Source: Candidatus Electryonea clarkiae
GTDB lineage: Bacteria > Electryoneota > Electryoneia > Electryoneales > Electryoneaceae
NCBI GenBank assembly: GCA_030765455.1
Contig: JAVCCM010000120.1
Span: 1-64,000, forward strand
Direction of reading: 5' to 3'
Length of the DNA: 64,000 nt
Under the pieces are notes generated by a model that had not been told where the DNA came from, did not search any database, and was given only the letters and a program-made list of their open reading frames with translations. Position numbers and translations under genes: made by a program. Every line of letters starts with the position of its first letter. Positions within the stretch are counted from its first letter, which is position 1. Of this stretch, positions 53,923 through 61,567 are shown piece by piece.

Positions 53923-56184
53923 ATGAACGGTTTACGAAAGTTGTTCAGAGTGCTGCTGATATTCGCGGCGCTGATTGTAGTCGTTGGACAGACCAACGCC
54001 CAGGACAGCCTGGGGATTGAGATGTTGGACAGCCGGAGTTCACTCGATGCATTTCTGGATGTAGCGACTATCGGGGACTATTTGCTTGTCGCTGCGGGCA
54101 TTTCGGGATTACTGGTTGTATCCGATGCAGACGGAGACAACCCACAAATCGAGGTGCAGCTTGGTGAAAACAGGGAGTTTTTGAATACTGTTCTTGTACA
54201 AGGGAACAAGGTGTTAACCTGTGGTGAGGACTTTACCATCTACAATTTCACCACTCCTCTCAATCCATATCAACTTGGGCGAGCTTCTGCTGCAGCTTTC
54301 CCGAGCAATGACAACATTATCTGGCATGACAGCTTGTTGATCGTTCAAAGTTTTGGGATTCAAATTTTCCAACAATATTCCGATGCATCCAGGCGGCTGT
54401 TGTCGTCAATTCAGTTTCGGGAGGGAAACGGACGTTACATAGTTAAACTTGCATTGTGGGATAACAAGATATTTGTAGTACACAATGAGATTGACGTAGG
54501 GACAAATATCTATGCCTGGGATATTTCAAATCCAGAAGAGCCCGAAGAGATTATCATGCCAGATCAATTCGATATTGAGGGAGTCCCGTTGGAAATGATC
54601 ATTGACGATGGCATTATGTTCGTCACGCATGATTCTACGCTTTCGATTATAGATGTCAACACACCTGAATCAGCGGAACTGTTGACAACATGGTCTGTTG
54701 AAGGAAATCGAGTTTTACGTTGGCCTGTTGTGAAGGATGATCATCTGTTCCTGAGGTCATATTTACCACACACTCTGTTATCACTTGAATTCGATGAAAA
54801 TTATGACATCACTCTCGCGGACTCTCTGAGGATAAACTGGGGAGGCAATCTCTGGCTTGACGAGGATATAATTTTCTGGGCTGCTGGTGCAGATGGTTTA
54901 ATATCAGTTGATATTGAATCCCCTGACAATCTCGCGGAACCGGTTGAATGGGATATTGTTGACAGGTACCGGTCCGGCGCCAAGATTGGGACTTCTCTTC
55001 TCATCAATAACGGGGAACATGGACCGTATGTATTTAATAATAGGCTGCCTGAAGAATTACCTCTGATTGGCACCTTCCTACCGGAAGGACAATTAGAGGG
55101 AAACGTATTAACGTCGGGTGATGATCTGGCTGTTGTTTCATGGTGGGACGGTGAAAACGACAATCCACTGGGTTATTCAACACAGATAATAACCGCCTCA
55201 GAAGATGATCCATCTCAACAAGTGCTTCGCGGTATTATTCCGTCCAATGCATACCTTTTCAGTGATCCTTTTGAGGATTATATCTACTCGATTGGAGGTG
55301 AAACAGACTCATTCTTCCTGGAAATTCATGATATATCCGATCTGGATAATCCGGTTTTATCGGGAACAACAGAATTCGTCGATGCGTCTTATATTACTTA
55401 TATCCAGCGCTATAATGAATATCTTTATGTTGGAATATTGCAGGAGATGAACGATCAAATCAACATTTACTCGCTCGAAAATCCGGAAGAACCTGAACTG
55501 GTAAACGAAATGGTATTGCAGTGGTTTGAATCACTTGGTCTTGCGCCCATTTTCAGCGACAACCTGATGTTCATGTCGGCTCAAAATGGCTTCGATATTT
55601 ATTCAATGGCAGATCCGGACAACCCGGAGTTTGTAGCTTCAGGTGGCGATAGTCTTGAATATACAGTTGTCCTCGATTACAACCAGGGAAATCTATTGAC
55701 TGCGAGGCATATCGAAGATCAATATCTCCAGTCGGTTCTCGAAGTATATGATATTGCGGATGAACAATATTCCGATCCAGTCGCGTGGCACACTTTGCCG
55801 TCAATGTCTTACTGGGGCTATTTAGACGGTAGTCGTATTGTGACGACATGGAATACGGGAATGGCTTTGCTTTACTGGGAAGATGGCGGGATGGGAGTGC
55901 TTGATCAGGTTTCTTTGCCGACAAAACCGCAAATGTCGGTATATCCAGTACCCACAAATCCTGAAGCCAGGATTTCGATGTTTCTTCCGGAAGCAGGTAT
56001 ATTGAACATCTCAGTATTTGATCTGCTTGGGAGAAAAATTGTTAGTCTTGCAGGTCGAGATTTAAAGGCGGGAAGTCATACTTTTCAATTACCTGGAAAT
56101 TCATTTAAATCTTCAGGTACATATTTCATAAATGCTGAATTTGGTGATTGGCAAGATACGCAGAAGATTGTGATTCTCAAATAA
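53923..56184 (+). CDS. LVIVD-type beta-propeller T9SS cargo protein 4
   Basis: 753 residues. Signal peptide MNGLRKLFRVLLIFAALIVV, cut near TNAQ; the mature start is DSLGIEMLDSRSSLDAF. Blades: GLLVVSDADGDNPQIEVQL, IYNFTTPLNPYQLG, WDISNPEEPEEII, IHDISDLDNPVLSG, IYSLENPEEPELV and IYSMADPDNPEFV. The tail is YPVPTNPEAR (Val for the usual Asn), SVFDLLGRKIVSL, SSGTYFINAEFGDWQDTQ and KIVILK. Last of the four; the cassette after it is almost identical to the one before it. Confidence 0.9.
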   Translation: MNGLRKLFRVLLIFAALIVVVGQTNAQDSLGIEMLDSRSSLDAFLDVATIGDYLLVAAGISGLLVVSDADGDNPQIEVQLGENREFLNTVLVQGNKVLTCGEDFTIYNFTTPLNPYQLGRASAAAFPSNDNIIWHDSLLIVQSFGIQIFQQYSDASRRLLSSIQFREGNGRYIVKLALWDNKIFVVHNEIDVGTNIYAWDISNPEEPEEIIMPDQFDIEGVPLEMIIDDGIMFVTHDSTLSIIDVNTPESAELLTTWSVEGNRVLRWPVVKDDHLFLRSYLPHTLLSLEFDENYDITLADSLRINWGGNLWLDEDIIFWAAGADGLISVDIESPDNLAEPVEWDIVDRYRSGAKIGTSLLINNGEHGPYVFNNRLPEELPLIGTFLPEGQLEGNVLTSGDDLAVVSWWDGENDNPLGYSTQIITASEDDPSQQVLRGIIPSNAYLFSDPFEDYIYSIGGETDSFFLEIHDISDLDNPVLSGTTEFVDASYITYIQRYNEYLYVGILQEMNDQINIYSLENPEEPELVNEMVLQWFESLGLAPIFSDNLMFMSAQNGFDIYSMADPDNPEFVASGGDSLEYTVVLDYNQGNLLTARHIEDQYLQSVLEVYDIADEQYSDPVAWHTLPSMSYWGYLDGSRIVTTWNTGMALLYWEDGGMGVLDQVSLPTKPQMSVYPVPTNPEARISMFLPEAGILNISVFDLLGRKIVSLAGRDLKAGSHTFQLPGNSFKSSGTYFINAEFGDWQDTQKIVILK

Positions 56185-56305
56185 TTACAGGGATTAACAG
56201 GATATACAGGATCAATTCTTAGCGACTTTGCGACTTTGCGCGAGGGAAAACTATTTCACGCAAAGATGCGAAGGTGCAAAGCTCGCAAATAATACAAATC
56301 ATGTC
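56182..56305. repeat. intergenic palindromic cassette 4
   Basis: From the stop codon: AATTACAGGGATTAACAGGA, ATACAGGATCAATTCTTAGC, CTTTGCGACTTTGCGCGAG, then TTTCACGCAAAGATGCGAAG and GCTCGCAAATAATACAAATC, nearly the same as cassette 3. A shared 3' cassette implies that gene 4 (or gene 3) arose by duplication of gene plus downstream cassette. Confidence 0.75.
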
Positions 56306-56332
56306 AAATAATTTTTGCATTCCGATTGGAAA

Positions 56333-56357
56333 AAATCCATCTCGACGAGGTGGATTT
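56333..56357 (-). terminator. rho-independent terminator of the ammonia-lyase gene (family copy 3)
   Basis: An 11-bp stem (56333-56343 with 56347-56357, one G-U pair) overlaps the stop codon at 56356 and is followed on the minus strand by TTTTTTCC. It shares GAAAAAATCC ... TCGnCGA ... GGATTTAC with the hairpins at 36795 and 37583. Confidence 0.75.
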
Positions 56358-57477
56358 ACTTGTTAGTAATCCCTTCTGTCATGAAGGTAAGAACTTTTGT
56401 CTCGCTGTTAACACCCAAAGCGTTTTTAAGGGGCTGAAGTTTTGGCTCTTTCATTATTGCGAGCAATGCAGCCATTGATGCAGCGCCGCTTTCTCCGGCA
56501 GAAAGTCCTATGGAGGAAAGCTCCTTCATAGCTTCGATAGCCCATTTGTCTTCAATAGCTACAACAGCATCCATTCCATTTCGGATAGAATTCCAAGCTA
56601 TTGTGGCTAATGTCCCACAATTCAATCCTGCCATAATTGTATCGTTATTACCGTAAACGGATGTCGGTTTACTGTTAGCCAGGGATTTCAATGCACAATC
56701 CGCCGCAACAGATTCCACTCCAATGATAAATGGATTTTCGGTTCGTTCCGGGTTGCGGTATTGTGCAATCGCTGCCGCAGCCAATGATCCAACGCCTACC
56801 GGAACTATAACAAGATCTGGGTCAGGCATTTTTTCTTCGGCAAGTGTATCATCAATTTCCCACATCAAGGTGGAATAGCCCTCGATAATCCAACGGGGAA
56901 TCTCTTCATAACCCAGCCATGACGTATCCTGTACCAGGTAAACCCCTTTCTCTTGATTTTGATGTTTACCTGCGATTCTTACCGCGTCATCATAACTGCC
57001 GTCGATAACGATAACTTCAGCGCCTTCGTTTTTAATTGCTGCAATTCGAGCAGGGACAGTTCCTCCCGGCATGAAGATTTTTGCCTCAAACCCGAACCAT
57101 TTTGCCGTGCATGCTACTCCTCGCCCATGATTGCCGTCAGTAGCGGTCACAAGGCAGATTGGCTTAAGACAGTTTACTTGTTCACGTAGCTCATCGACAG
57201 TTTTCCATGGAGCCAAATTGTTGTTTAGAATACTATTAACCAGGCGATAGACAGCCCATGATGCTCCTAAAATTTTAAACGCAGGTAGTGTCAAACGGTT
57301 GGATTCATCTTTAAGTAAAACAGATTTCAAGCCCAGCTTATTACTTAAATTATTCAGATGATGAAGAGGAGTTCTTGAGTATCCCGGCAGTTTCATGTGA
57401 TATTCGAGGGGCTCCCGGTTCGGAGTATTGGAGGCTATATTGTAGTTAACTCCTGTATTTATATGAAAACGGCTCAT
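56356..57477 (-). CDS. dpaL: diaminopropionate ammonia-lyase
   Basis: 373 residues from the ATG at 57477. A TTG at 57510 would add 11 residues that do not look conserved, but neither start has a clear ribosome site. This PLP fold-type II enzyme converts 2,3-diaminopropionate to pyruvate and two ammonia. The PLP lysine is Lys68 in LTLPAFKILGASWA; TATDGNHGRGVA and GVGSLAAAAI bind the cofactor phosphate, and AGLNCGTLATIAW and LSAGESGAA are typical of DpaL. Threonine dehydratase and related lyases share the fold but not these last motifs. Diaminopropionate may come from degraded antibiotics or toxins. No related catabolic genes are adjacent. Confidence 0.88.
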   Translation of the reverse strand: MSRFHINTGVNYNIASNTPNREPLEYHMKLPGYSRTPLHHLNNLSNKLGLKSVLLKDESNRLTLPAFKILGASWAVYRLVNSILNNNLAPWKTVDELREQVNCLKPICLVTATDGNHGRGVACTAKWFGFEAKIFMPGGTVPARIAAIKNEGAEVIVIDGSYDDAVRIAGKHQNQEKGVYLVQDTSWLGYEEIPRWIIEGYSTLMWEIDDTLAEEKMPDPDLVIVPVGVGSLAAAAIAQYRNPERTENPFIIGVESVAADCALKSLANSKPTSVYGNNDTIMAGLNCGTLATIAWNSIRNGMDAVVAIEDKWAIEAMKELSSIGLSAGESGAASMAALLAIMKEPKLQPLKNALGVNSETKVLTFMTEGITNK

Positions 57478-57803
57478 AGTTGTTATAGAGATTAAATGAC
57501 CCGGTATCAATTCACACGTACAACTGTAATTTGCCCGGAATGGCTCTCTCCTCTATGAAATTGATCTGCATCACACTACTCTGGAATATTGTTTGCATAG
57601 TTTACATAGGAGAATCGCAATATTTTGATTGAAAACGCTTTGTTTTGTTCTTGCTTTTCAATTCATTTTGTTGCGTTTACCTAAGTTATGTTAATATATT
57701 ATATGTAAAGCGATACAATATCGGGGCTTGTTGCATTTATCAGCTACAATGCAAATTTTTCATAACGACTGATATTTTGCACTACAAAAGCGAGACTGCT
57801 ATC
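57478..57803. other. 326-base AT-rich divergent gap
   Basis: It separates dpaL (minus) from the zinc-ribbon mini-protein gene (plus). A forward frame open from 57645 joins that gene, but its first 53 codons are Cys/Phe/Tyr-rich and unlike protein. No ordered repeat or hairpin was found. Confidence 0.45.
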
Positions 57804-58061
57804 ATGAGTGAAGAAACATTTACACTACGACTTGGTGACCTTGTAAAAAACGGTTTAGCCAATAATATCGGCATACATCATTACGATTCCGGAATTAGTG
57901 TCTGTTCAGACACACGCATTGGTCGGAATCTTCGTACTGTCGGGATCTATTATATCTGTCCTCATGGCAGATGCTGTTCCCATAAAGAGGCACGCGATAA
58001 TTGGTGTCCTCAATGTCATGATGAACATGAAAGCGCACAAGTATTAGCAAAAAGTGCCTGA
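57804..58061 (+). CDS. small zinc-ribbon-like protein
   Basis: 85 residues from MSEETFTLRLGDL. The C-terminal half has ICPHGRCCSH and, 9 residues on, WCPQCHDEH: two Cys-rich knuckles that could bind one zinc. The central part (IGIHHYDSGISVCSDTRIG) has more His and Cys. The fold resembles small zinc-ribbon adaptor or nucleic-acid-binding proteins, but I do not recognise the family. It stands alone between dpaL and gmhA. The ribosome site is weak (GCGAGA about 10 bases upstream), so the start is provisional. Confidence 0.6.
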   Translation: MSEETFTLRLGDLVKNGLANNIGIHHYDSGISVCSDTRIGRNLRTVGIYYICPHGRCCSHKEARDNWCPQCHDEHESAQVLAKSA

Positions 58062-58170
58062 CCGGTCATAATTCTAATTGCTATTAATTTCCGGTAATTA
58101 TTGCCGGAAGAAACTTCTTTTTTTCCTAATCTTCGTTTGATTATCTCTATTTCGGGTGAAATCCGGTCAG

Positions 58171-58755
58171 TTATTTCTCTCCATATAGAATTAATTCACT
58201 TAATTCACATAATATATGCCCCGTGAATTCCTGCATTTCCTGGATATGCTGTGTGCTATCGGAAGGTATTACAATAGACAAGTCGCATAAGTCTTCCAAT
58301 TTACCTCCACCGCTGCCTGATATTGCAAGGATTGTCATGCCTTTTTCTTTCGCCGTTATAGATGCCCTGATCAAATTCTCTGAATTTCCTGATGTAGTTA
58401 TAGCCAGGAAAAGATCTCCGCTGGAACCTAATGCTTCAACCTGTCGCGCAAAGATATTATCAAACCCTATATCATTCCCCCCTGCTGTCAGCACAGAAGT
58501 ATCAGTGGTTAGAGCGATTGCCGGCATTCCGGGACGCTCCAGGTGGTGTGTTAACCGGACCACCCATTCGGCTGCCCAGTGTTGTGCATCAGCAGCGCTG
58601 CCACCATTTCCGGCTAGCAGAATTTTTCCGCCGTTTCGGAATGTTTTAACAACTTCATCAACCCCTCGATGTATATCATCAAAAATCTGCTCCATCTTTC
58701 GAGCGGTTTCGATATGATTATCCAACCGTTTCCGAATCTCTACATCAATATTCAT
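58171..58755 (-). CDS. gmhA: sedoheptulose-7-phosphate isomerase (phosphoheptose isomerase)
   Basis: 194 residues from the ATG at 58755 (CGGAG eight bases upstream); longer in-frame starts to 58872 add non-conserved residues. This SIS-domain enzyme makes D-glycero-D-manno-heptose 7-phosphate, the first step of the heptose route for LPS core or S-layer glycans. Zinc ligands match E. coli GmhA by spacing: His59 and Glu63 in QHWAAEW, Gln172 and His180 in QEMQEFTGHILCEL. GNGGSAADA (49-57) and ITTSGNSENL bind the sugar phosphate. It diverges from the DRE-TIM-like gene with an 85-base gap. Later heptose genes are not in the window. Confidence 0.93.
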   Translation of the reverse strand: MNIDVEIRKRLDNHIETARKMEQIFDDIHRGVDEVVKTFRNGGKILLAGNGGSAADAQHWAAEWVVRLTHHLERPGMPAIALTTDTSVLTAGGNDIGFDNIFARQVEALGSSGDLFLAITTSGNSENLIRASITAKEKGMTILAISGSGGGKLEDLCDLSIVIPSDSTQHIQEMQEFTGHILCELSELILYGEK

Positions 58756-58840
58756 TGTTTTTCTCCGAATTTTCATGTTATATATGACCTGAAGCAGAAA
58801 ATGGGTAGATTTTAAATAAACGGCAAGTGTTGGAGAGAAA

Positions 58841-60016
58841 ATGAGAGAAATTACTGAATTATCATTGACCATTGGGAACTGGGGGGCAAAGCCATATCGA
58901 ACGGAAATAAAAAGTCAGCTCATAAATGTTTTTGCTGAATGGTGCCGTGAAAATGGGACAAAGATCCGGATTGAACTCTATGGCGGAAGCGGCACGGATT
59001 TAGAGCTGGCAAAAACAGTAAAACAATTACAGCAAGAGGATTATCCTGTTGAACCTTTAATACGGTTGGAACCACGCTCCGACAGGTTCAGAATTATCGG
59101 TCGTTCAGAATGTCAGCATGTGGTTTTCGAAGTTCCGGTTAGCAGACAAAGGGCATCGGCACGCTTTCTTTCAGCCGGTATCGATCAAGCTGGTGAGTAT
59201 GCGAAAAAAGCTGTCGAAAGCGCCGCATTAAACGGGCTTCATCCCGAAATTGCATTAACTGATATAACAAGAGCGAAAGAAGAAGATGTCGAGAAAATTG
59301 TAAACCAGGTTAATGAATCACTGTTGCCAAGGAAAGCAAAAGCAAGGTGGAGATTAGTGGATGATGCAGGGCTCGGGGATCCATTACCGGGATCGAGGCG
59401 TCCGAAGTCTATGAGAGGTTGGGTCGCTTTTTTCCGTGAGCATTTGAATGTCAATGCTGAGGATATCTCAGTTCAATGCTCAGACCTTCTTGGATTGGGG
59501 CTTGCTAATACTCTTGCAGGGCATTCAAACGGGGGTTGTCCGGTAACAAGTCTTTTCGGTCTGGGACATCGCGCCGGATGGGCTGCAACGGAATTGGCGA
59601 TGCTGCATGCTTTGGGGGAGAATATTAATATTAAAGAGCTTATAGGATTAAAGTCACTACTTGACCCCGGCAATATACGCCGGGATCAGTACCGTCCAGT
59701 CAGCGGTTATAATTCGTGGGAAACACCATCTGAGACAACACCGGACAAAATGGAAAAGAAGATAGAAGCCTGGTTGCCGTTCGATCCTCATCCAATAACC
59801 GGACTAAGAATTGAGCCATTGATAACCTCTCTCTCAGGAAAAGCCGGGCTTCTTCACTTGATTCACCGGCACAATCCAGAAACTCATGTTGACACTGATG
59901 ATTCAAGAATTGAGGAAATTTATAATGAACTTTCCCGCCAGTTCAATGAAGGCAGATTGATTCCGGTTTCCTGGGCGGAACTTGAACCTGTTGCGAAGAA
60001 AAGTGGCTTGATATAA
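58841..60016 (+). CDS. DRE-TIM-like barrel protein lacking catalytic motifs
   Basis: 391 residues, unrecognised as a whole. The middle reads like the 2-isopropylmalate/homocitrate synthase barrel: WRLVDDAGLGDPLPGSRRP, ISVQCSDLLGLGLANTLAG, SLFGLGHRAGWAATELAMLHAL. These correspond to the DxxGxxxP, HxHNDxGxAxAN and GxGERAGNxxxE blocks of that family. The metal-binding HxHND is replaced by QCSD, GERAGN by GHRAGW, and the N-terminal DxTLRDGxQ by SLTIGNWGAKPYRTE, so the Arg, Asp and His needed for catalysis are missing. The C-terminal part (PFDPHPITGLRIEPLI) has no match I know. Either a new activity on the same barrel or a non-enzyme. Shares a promoter region with gmhA. Confidence 0.6.
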   Translation: MREITELSLTIGNWGAKPYRTEIKSQLINVFAEWCRENGTKIRIELYGGSGTDLELAKTVKQLQQEDYPVEPLIRLEPRSDRFRIIGRSECQHVVFEVPVSRQRASARFLSAGIDQAGEYAKKAVESAALNGLHPEIALTDITRAKEEDVEKIVNQVNESLLPRKAKARWRLVDDAGLGDPLPGSRRPKSMRGWVAFFREHLNVNAEDISVQCSDLLGLGLANTLAGHSNGGCPVTSLFGLGHRAGWAATELAMLHALGENINIKELIGLKSLLDPGNIRRDQYRPVSGYNSWETPSETTPDKMEKKIEAWLPFDPHPITGLRIEPLITSLSGKAGLLHLIHRHNPETHVDTDDSRIEEIYNELSRQFNEGRLIPVSWAELEPVAKKSGLI

Positions 60017-60261
60017 AGTACCATGAATTGTTCAGTTCATTTATCAACAATTTAGTGCAAGTCGTTTCGAAGGCAGTGAAGGATCTCGGCGCCAGCCTTA
60101 GCTGTTGAAATATATGCATTTGCAATTCTTTCTTATACTTAAATCGAATAATAACTCAAAAAATAGAAAAAAATTCATGCTCCCGTAAGATATAGTGCAA
60201 TACATCTATTGAAATGATATATTAGAATATCGTGTATGGATTGAAACGAGGTACTACTGTA

Positions 60262-60858
60262 ATGAAGAAAATCCTGACTCTTGTTTTATTCTTCGCTTTC
60301 GTAAGTGCGGGTTTTGCCCAGCAGCCAAAATATGCCTGGTGGGGAGGCAGCAACACCAATGGATGGCAGGTGGGACCGATCATAAAAGTCGGCGAAATCA
60401 ACCGTCAAATGGGTGTTTTCAGCGGTGCGAAAGCTTCGCTGCTTGTGAACCGTTATTTCGCCGTGGGCGGTCAAGCCTGTTTTACCACTTCCGATACAAA
60501 ATATTCATCAGGTAACAATCCTGATCCGATAGAATATGATCTGAAACTTGATTATATTGGCGGAGAATTTGAAATAATAATTAATCCCATAGCCAAAATG
60601 CATTCTTCGATTAATCTTTTCGCAGGCGGTGGAAGAGTGCGGATTATCGATACGGGTAATACCTATGAATCAACTAATATCGGGGTATTTGTCGGCGAGC
60701 CGGGAGTAGGTGTGGAGTGGAATATAACTAATTGGCTGCGTTCAGGATTAGTTTTTTCATACCGGTTGGTTTCAAATTTCGAATCACATGGATTGGATGA
60801 GGTAGATCTCTCCGATGCATCGGTAACTATAGGGTTGAAAATAGGGAAGTTTCAGTAA
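60262..60858 (+). CDS. small outer-membrane beta-barrel protein
   Basis: 198 residues from MKKILTLVLFFAFVSAGFAQ (signal peptide, cut after Ala-Gln), with GAGG ten bases before the ATG at 60262; the upstream in-frame ATG (60232) is less likely. The rest alternates polar and hydrophobic residues with Gly turns: WQVGPIIKVGEI, LLVNRYFAVGGQACFT, LDYIGGEFEIIINPI, SINLFAGGGRVRII, WLRSGLVFSYRLV, SVTIGLKIGKFQ. The pattern fits an eight-stranded barrel of the OmpA/porin-like kind. No peptidoglycan-binding domain. Function unknown. Stand-alone. Confidence 0.75.
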   Translation: MKKILTLVLFFAFVSAGFAQQPKYAWWGGSNTNGWQVGPIIKVGEINRQMGVFSGAKASLLVNRYFAVGGQACFTTSDTKYSSGNNPDPIEYDLKLDYIGGEFEIIINPIAKMHSSINLFAGGGRVRIIDTGNTYESTNIGVFVGEPGVGVEWNITNWLRSGLVFSYRLVSNFESHGLDEVDLSDASVTIGLKIGKFQ

Positions 60859-60920
60859 ATAAATAACTACGATGGTATTTGAAGGATATGAAGAAAATTC
60901 ATGTTCATGGTTTGCGAATA

Positions 60921-61502
60921 TTAGACCTGAAAAGCATCCGTACTCCACCATTCAAGCATAGCCTGCGATAATTCTATTAAGCCCTGCTTTTTCAAAGCTG
61001 ATACTGGAAAGACAGGAATCGAATCGCCTGCTTCCGAAATAATTTCTTTTATTGTGCTGTTTTGTTTCTGACGTGATAATTTGTCTGTTTTTGTAACAAT
61101 TATCGCTGCTTCAACATTTTCCATTTCAGCCCAGTCAAGTAATTCACGATCCAAATCCCCCATCCCACGACGGATATCAACCAGGACAAGTATTCTTCTA
61201 AGGTTTCCATGCCCGGACAGGAACTCGGTTACTTTACCCCTCCAGCTTCTGCGGGTTTCTTCGTTTATCTTTGCATACCCATAACCGGGCAGATCGACCA
61301 GGTCATAACGTTCATTAATAAGAAACCGGAATACAGCACGGGTCCGTCCGGGGGATTTGGATGTTGCAGCGACTTTTTTGCCAAGCAGAGCGTTGATCAG
61401 TGTAGATTTGCCCACATTGGAACGCCCGGCGACAGCGATAGCCGGTCTCGGGGTGCCTTTATACTTCGGTTGAAGTTTACGGATTGAATTGATTTTAAGC
61501 AT
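60921..61502 (-). CDS. engB: ribosome-biogenesis GTPase EngB/YsxC
   Basis: The 193-residue essential GTPase helps assemble the large ribosomal subunit. P-loop GRSNVGKST is at residues 26-34, G3 is DLPGYG, G4 is TKTD, and FRFLINERYDLVDLPG and WRGKVTEFL are typical of EngB. It lies 65 bases downstream of lon on the same strand; a lon-engB order is common in bacteria. Confidence 0.94.
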   Translation of the reverse strand: MLKINSIRKLQPKYKGTPRPAIAVAGRSNVGKSTLINALLGKKVAATSKSPGRTRAVFRFLINERYDLVDLPGYGYAKINEETRRSWRGKVTEFLSGHGNLRRILVLVDIRRGMGDLDRELLDWAEMENVEAAIIVTKTDKLSRQKQNSTIKEIISEAGDSIPVFPVSALKKQGLIELSQAMLEWWSTDAFQV

Positions 61503-61567
61503 TTATTTTGTATCACTAAGTAATGCGCTGTCAATTTGTACCAGAGTAGATCCGTCCTGGCTGCATT

